DNA of 64,000 bases from Siphonodentalium dalli (taxonomy: Eukaryota > Mollusca > Scaphopoda > Gadilida > Siphonodentaliidae): the NCBI GenBank assembly GCA_032622095.1, contig CP136062.1:224144578-224208577 (forward strand), given 5' to 3'. The position numbers and the translations under genes were made by a program. Every line of letters starts with the position of its first letter. Positions within the stretch are counted from its first letter, which is position 1. The notes beneath the pieces are model-generated. The model searched no databases, had not been told where the DNA came from, and saw nothing but the letters and a program-made list of their open reading frames with translations. Shown in pieces: positions 62,070-64,000 of the stretch.

Positions 62070-62175
62070 CCAATGCACTCTCTTATATATGGTCGACTCA
62101 CATATATAAGAAAATGCATTGGCACAGGGTCTTTAATGTTGTGCCAGCGCAGCTCCCATCTTGTAGGAAATAATG
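62070..62175 (+). mobile_element. Decayed hairpin MITE, right half
   Basis: A degenerate hairpin at 62,070-62,122 (CCAATGCACTCTC ... ATGCATTGG, with GGTCGACTC in the centre) is followed by GCACAGGGTCTTTAATG and CAGCTCCCATCTTGTAGG. This aligns with the right end of the family 2 element at 60,195-60,252 (CACAGGATCTTTAAT, CCTCCCGTCATGAAAGGG). The right TIR and TTAA have decayed and no left end remains. Confidence 0.65.
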
Positions 62176-62243
62176 CGCATAACATCTGATAGCATAGGCT
62201 ATAATTCATAAAAAACATTTGTTTTTAAAGGAATTGGTCTGTC

Positions 62244-62260
62244 AAAAAAAAAAAAAAAAA
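62244..62260 (+). repeat. Poly(A) tract of 17 bases
   Basis: Simple homopolymer with no adjacent element that I can identify. Confidence 0.8.
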
Positions 62261-62868
62261 CATTTATCGTGATAATACTAATAATATATGTCTAACAGAC
62301 CCATTTCGCCAAGAAAATTCCAAATTGAGCAGAGAGTACTTTTATTATTATGATATTAAAAAAATCGCGGAAATATCCGAAGTGCGATCACATGACCACA
62401 CCGCGGTCACATGACCGATCATCTGCATAGACGCATACCCGTGACAGCGGTGGGTGGAGCTTGAAATAATTCCGCCAATCGCGAAACGAGTTGATAAATT
62501 ACGTATAAAATATTTGGCCGTTTAATTACCAAGGCATTTACGATCACGGAATAAAACTGTTTGAATGTGCGGAATTATTCGCTATAATGTTGAATTATTT
62601 GCTAGAATGTTGAATTATATAACGAATAATGATGGCTAAAATGCACTTTGATGCGATAAAAGTTGTGTGAAATGAGATTCATTTATGCAGAAATGCAATT
62701 AGCGGGCGGAATTTCGTGCGAAACTAATTTAATTGTTTCTGAAAGAATACAAGTTAGGCCATATAACTTCTTCTTCGTTGTACATATGGTACACATTTCG
62801 GAAGTTAGTTTACGCACTAGTATCATCCCGTTGTGCGCTATACGTCCTATACACAAATGGGGTGTGAC
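62261..62868. other. Unannotated intergenic stretch
   Basis: It contains short local repeats: CATGACC twice near 62,391-62,414, and TGTTGAATTAT twice near 62,588-62,611. No gene recognised; a 70-codon frame at 62,663-62,875 has no features of note. Confidence 0.45.
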
Positions 62869-62877
62869 TATATAAAA
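62869..62877 (+). promoter_or_regulatory. TATA-box-like sequence
   Basis: TATATAAAA followed by AGGG is a strong match to a TATA box. Transcription would then start near 62,900, downstream of the ATG at 62,887 and upstream of the in-frame ATG at 62,923. That weakens the longer reading of the next frame. Confidence 0.3.
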
Positions 62878-62886
62878 AGGGTGGTG

Positions 62887-63084
62887 ATGGCTTATAATAT
62901 ATGGCTTATATTCGTCATAATAATGTTCCTGTCTGTTTCTTCACACGAAACATTTTGTGTGGAAAAGTGCACGACTGTGAACAGCCTTGCTAAAATCCTT
63001 CCAATCAAGATCGATAAGTGCTTAAACAAAATAATTCACTCGAATACACCACTGACTGTCGAAACTACAATAATTATTAATTAG
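62887..63084 (+). CDS. Possible small secreted protein, unknown function
   Basis: 65 residues from the ATG at 62,887. Residues 1-20 (start MAYNIWLIFVIIMFL) form a hydrophobic segment ending in SVSS, which resembles a cleavable signal peptide. The remaining 45 residues have Cys at three positions (FCVEKC, DKCL) and end in a run of Ile/Thr. AATAAA lies at 63,272, about 190 bp after the stop. The TATA-like box is only about 10 bp upstream of this ATG, and the frame may extend upstream to 62,833 without obvious meaning. The length is close to what chance gives in A+T-rich DNA. I recognise no family and assign no activity. Confidence 0.25.
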   Translation: MAYNIWLIFVIIMFLSVSSHETFCVEKCTTVNSLAKILPIKIDKCLNKIIHSNTPLTVETTIIIN

Positions 63085-63270
63085 GCTGCAGTTTGGCATA
63101 GCGACATTTTTTTTTAATTGAAGGCTAGCCTGGCATTGTTTTTAAGTTTGTGCTTGTTGTTAGATATTCCTTTTTGTTTTCGTTTTATTTTACGTTTTGA
63201 TGGCAGACATCGACTTTCTAGAGATGATTTTTTTTAATTGTTAGCTTAGAAAAAATCCAATGATTGCCTC

Positions 63271-63443
63271 TAATAAAGAGCGTCCATGTTTTCGTCACGG
63301 TATAAACAATAAAGAGCGTTTTCAATTATGAACATGCTCTATTTCGATATGTCATGGGTGATTTTGTATGTGGTATTGTGACATTTAGATTAAAAGAGTG
63401 TCCATGCTTCCGTCTCCCAAAAGCGATAGACAATAAAGAGCGT
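63271..63443 (+). repeat. Two-copy direct repeat with AATAAAGAGCGT motifs
   Basis: 63,271-63,320 and 63,389-63,443 share the order AAGAGyGTCCATG, TTCCGTC- or TTCGTC-like, CAATAAAGAGCGTT. AATAAA hexamers lie at 63,272, 63,308 and 63,432. The hexamers could serve as polyadenylation signals for the preceding candidate gene, but the duplication alone explains their recurrence. Confidence 0.6.
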
Positions 63444-64000
63444 TCTAAATTACGCGCTGTGTTGTCTTTTTGGAGGTAATTAATAATGGATAGCTAGCCC
63501 ACCCACAACGGAACATACTACATCTACTAGGCATCTTGGCATATGTGGAGATGACAGATACTCGGGATATTTATATCGAAAGTAAAACAACAAAAAACAA
63601 AAACAAAAACGCCGAAATAGAGTTAACATTATTCAGTCCAGTGTTTGTATAACATTTGGGGGCGTCTTATTCCGGGTGAATCGGATCCTCCGTCGCCCTT
63701 TCTATTAACTTTGGGGCATTTTACAGTTCGCGACTGACACTGATGAATAGTCACTGAGTTAGTTCAAATCACCGAGTGAATACTACTACTGCCATCTATT
63801 CACCGGCATGTTATTAATGGCTACAAAAACAACCATTCTAGGCGCTACTAATTACTTTATTCACATAGTTATTGTCTTCTATTCCAGATAAACGGCCAAA
63901 GCAGCCACACTACCTGTATTAATTAGATAACACATTGAATAGCGACGTAATCTATACAACACACGCGCACATACAACTCCGCATTTTAGTATCGGCTGAC
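63444..64000. other. Unannotated stretch to the window edge
   Basis: No gene recognised. An acceptor-like TTGTCTTCTATTCCAG ends at about 63,888, but the following sequence stops within 11 codons in one frame, and in the phase required to continue the lectin-like exon it stops at once. Confidence 0.45.

Noticed and set aside
63873-63930. Next exon of the lectin-like gene after TTCTATTCCAG
   Set aside because: In the required phase 2 the first codon completes to a stop (xxA then TAA) and no lectin motifs follow.

Overview
The window is eukaryotic and almost certainly metazoan: there are no bacterial operons, the sequence is A+T-rich with many repeat classes, one exon has consensus splice sites, and there is an APE-type LINE plus TTAA-flanked DNA-transposon MITEs. 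The mix (piggyBac-like MITEs, TCCGTCCG-type repeats, long homopolymers, a C-type-lectin-like exon) suits a marine invertebrate. A mollusc or other lophotrochozoan is my guess, not something the sequence proves.

1-44,807 is one uninterrupted satellite array of 37/38-bp monomers (roughly 1,200 units), entering from outside the left edge. Each monomer carries a short dyad (AGGTATTAATACCT and variants). Rare variant monomers recur at fixed spacings and reveal higher-order structure: a block of about 8 kb repeated at +16.07 to +16.11 kb, a 3,126-bp unit present three times in a row (the middle copy enlarged by a 779-bp internal duplication), a 2.35-kb tandem pair and a 4.0-4.1-kb tandem pair.

44,808-50,627 is gene-poor sequence with a TTCGACTTAA-motif patch split by a MITE, a 61-bp tandem repeat, a dispersed repeat, a diverged ~140-160-bp duplication and a 56-base poly(C).

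50,637-54,288 is a probably near-complete LINE of the CR1/Jockey group with an intact 1,041-residue endonuclease/reverse transcriptase and a 3' UTR hairpin. Just beyond it, 54,315-54,723 holds a candidate small gene that can only be read through a phase-matched 67-bp intron (113 residues, followed by AATAAA).

54,800-64,000 is repeat-dense: two more near-identical copies of the hairpin MITE, a second MITE family with different ends but the same hairpin module, decayed relatives, a 147-bp foldback, minisatellites of 30, 36 and 43 bp, a single orphan C-type-lectin-like exon (59,377-59,581), and a weak candidate for a small secreted protein near the right edge.

No set of genes here works together as a pathway. 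The most notable biology is repeat biology: a hierarchically organised satellite with a conserved dyad, and a hairpin module shared by MITE families with different termini.
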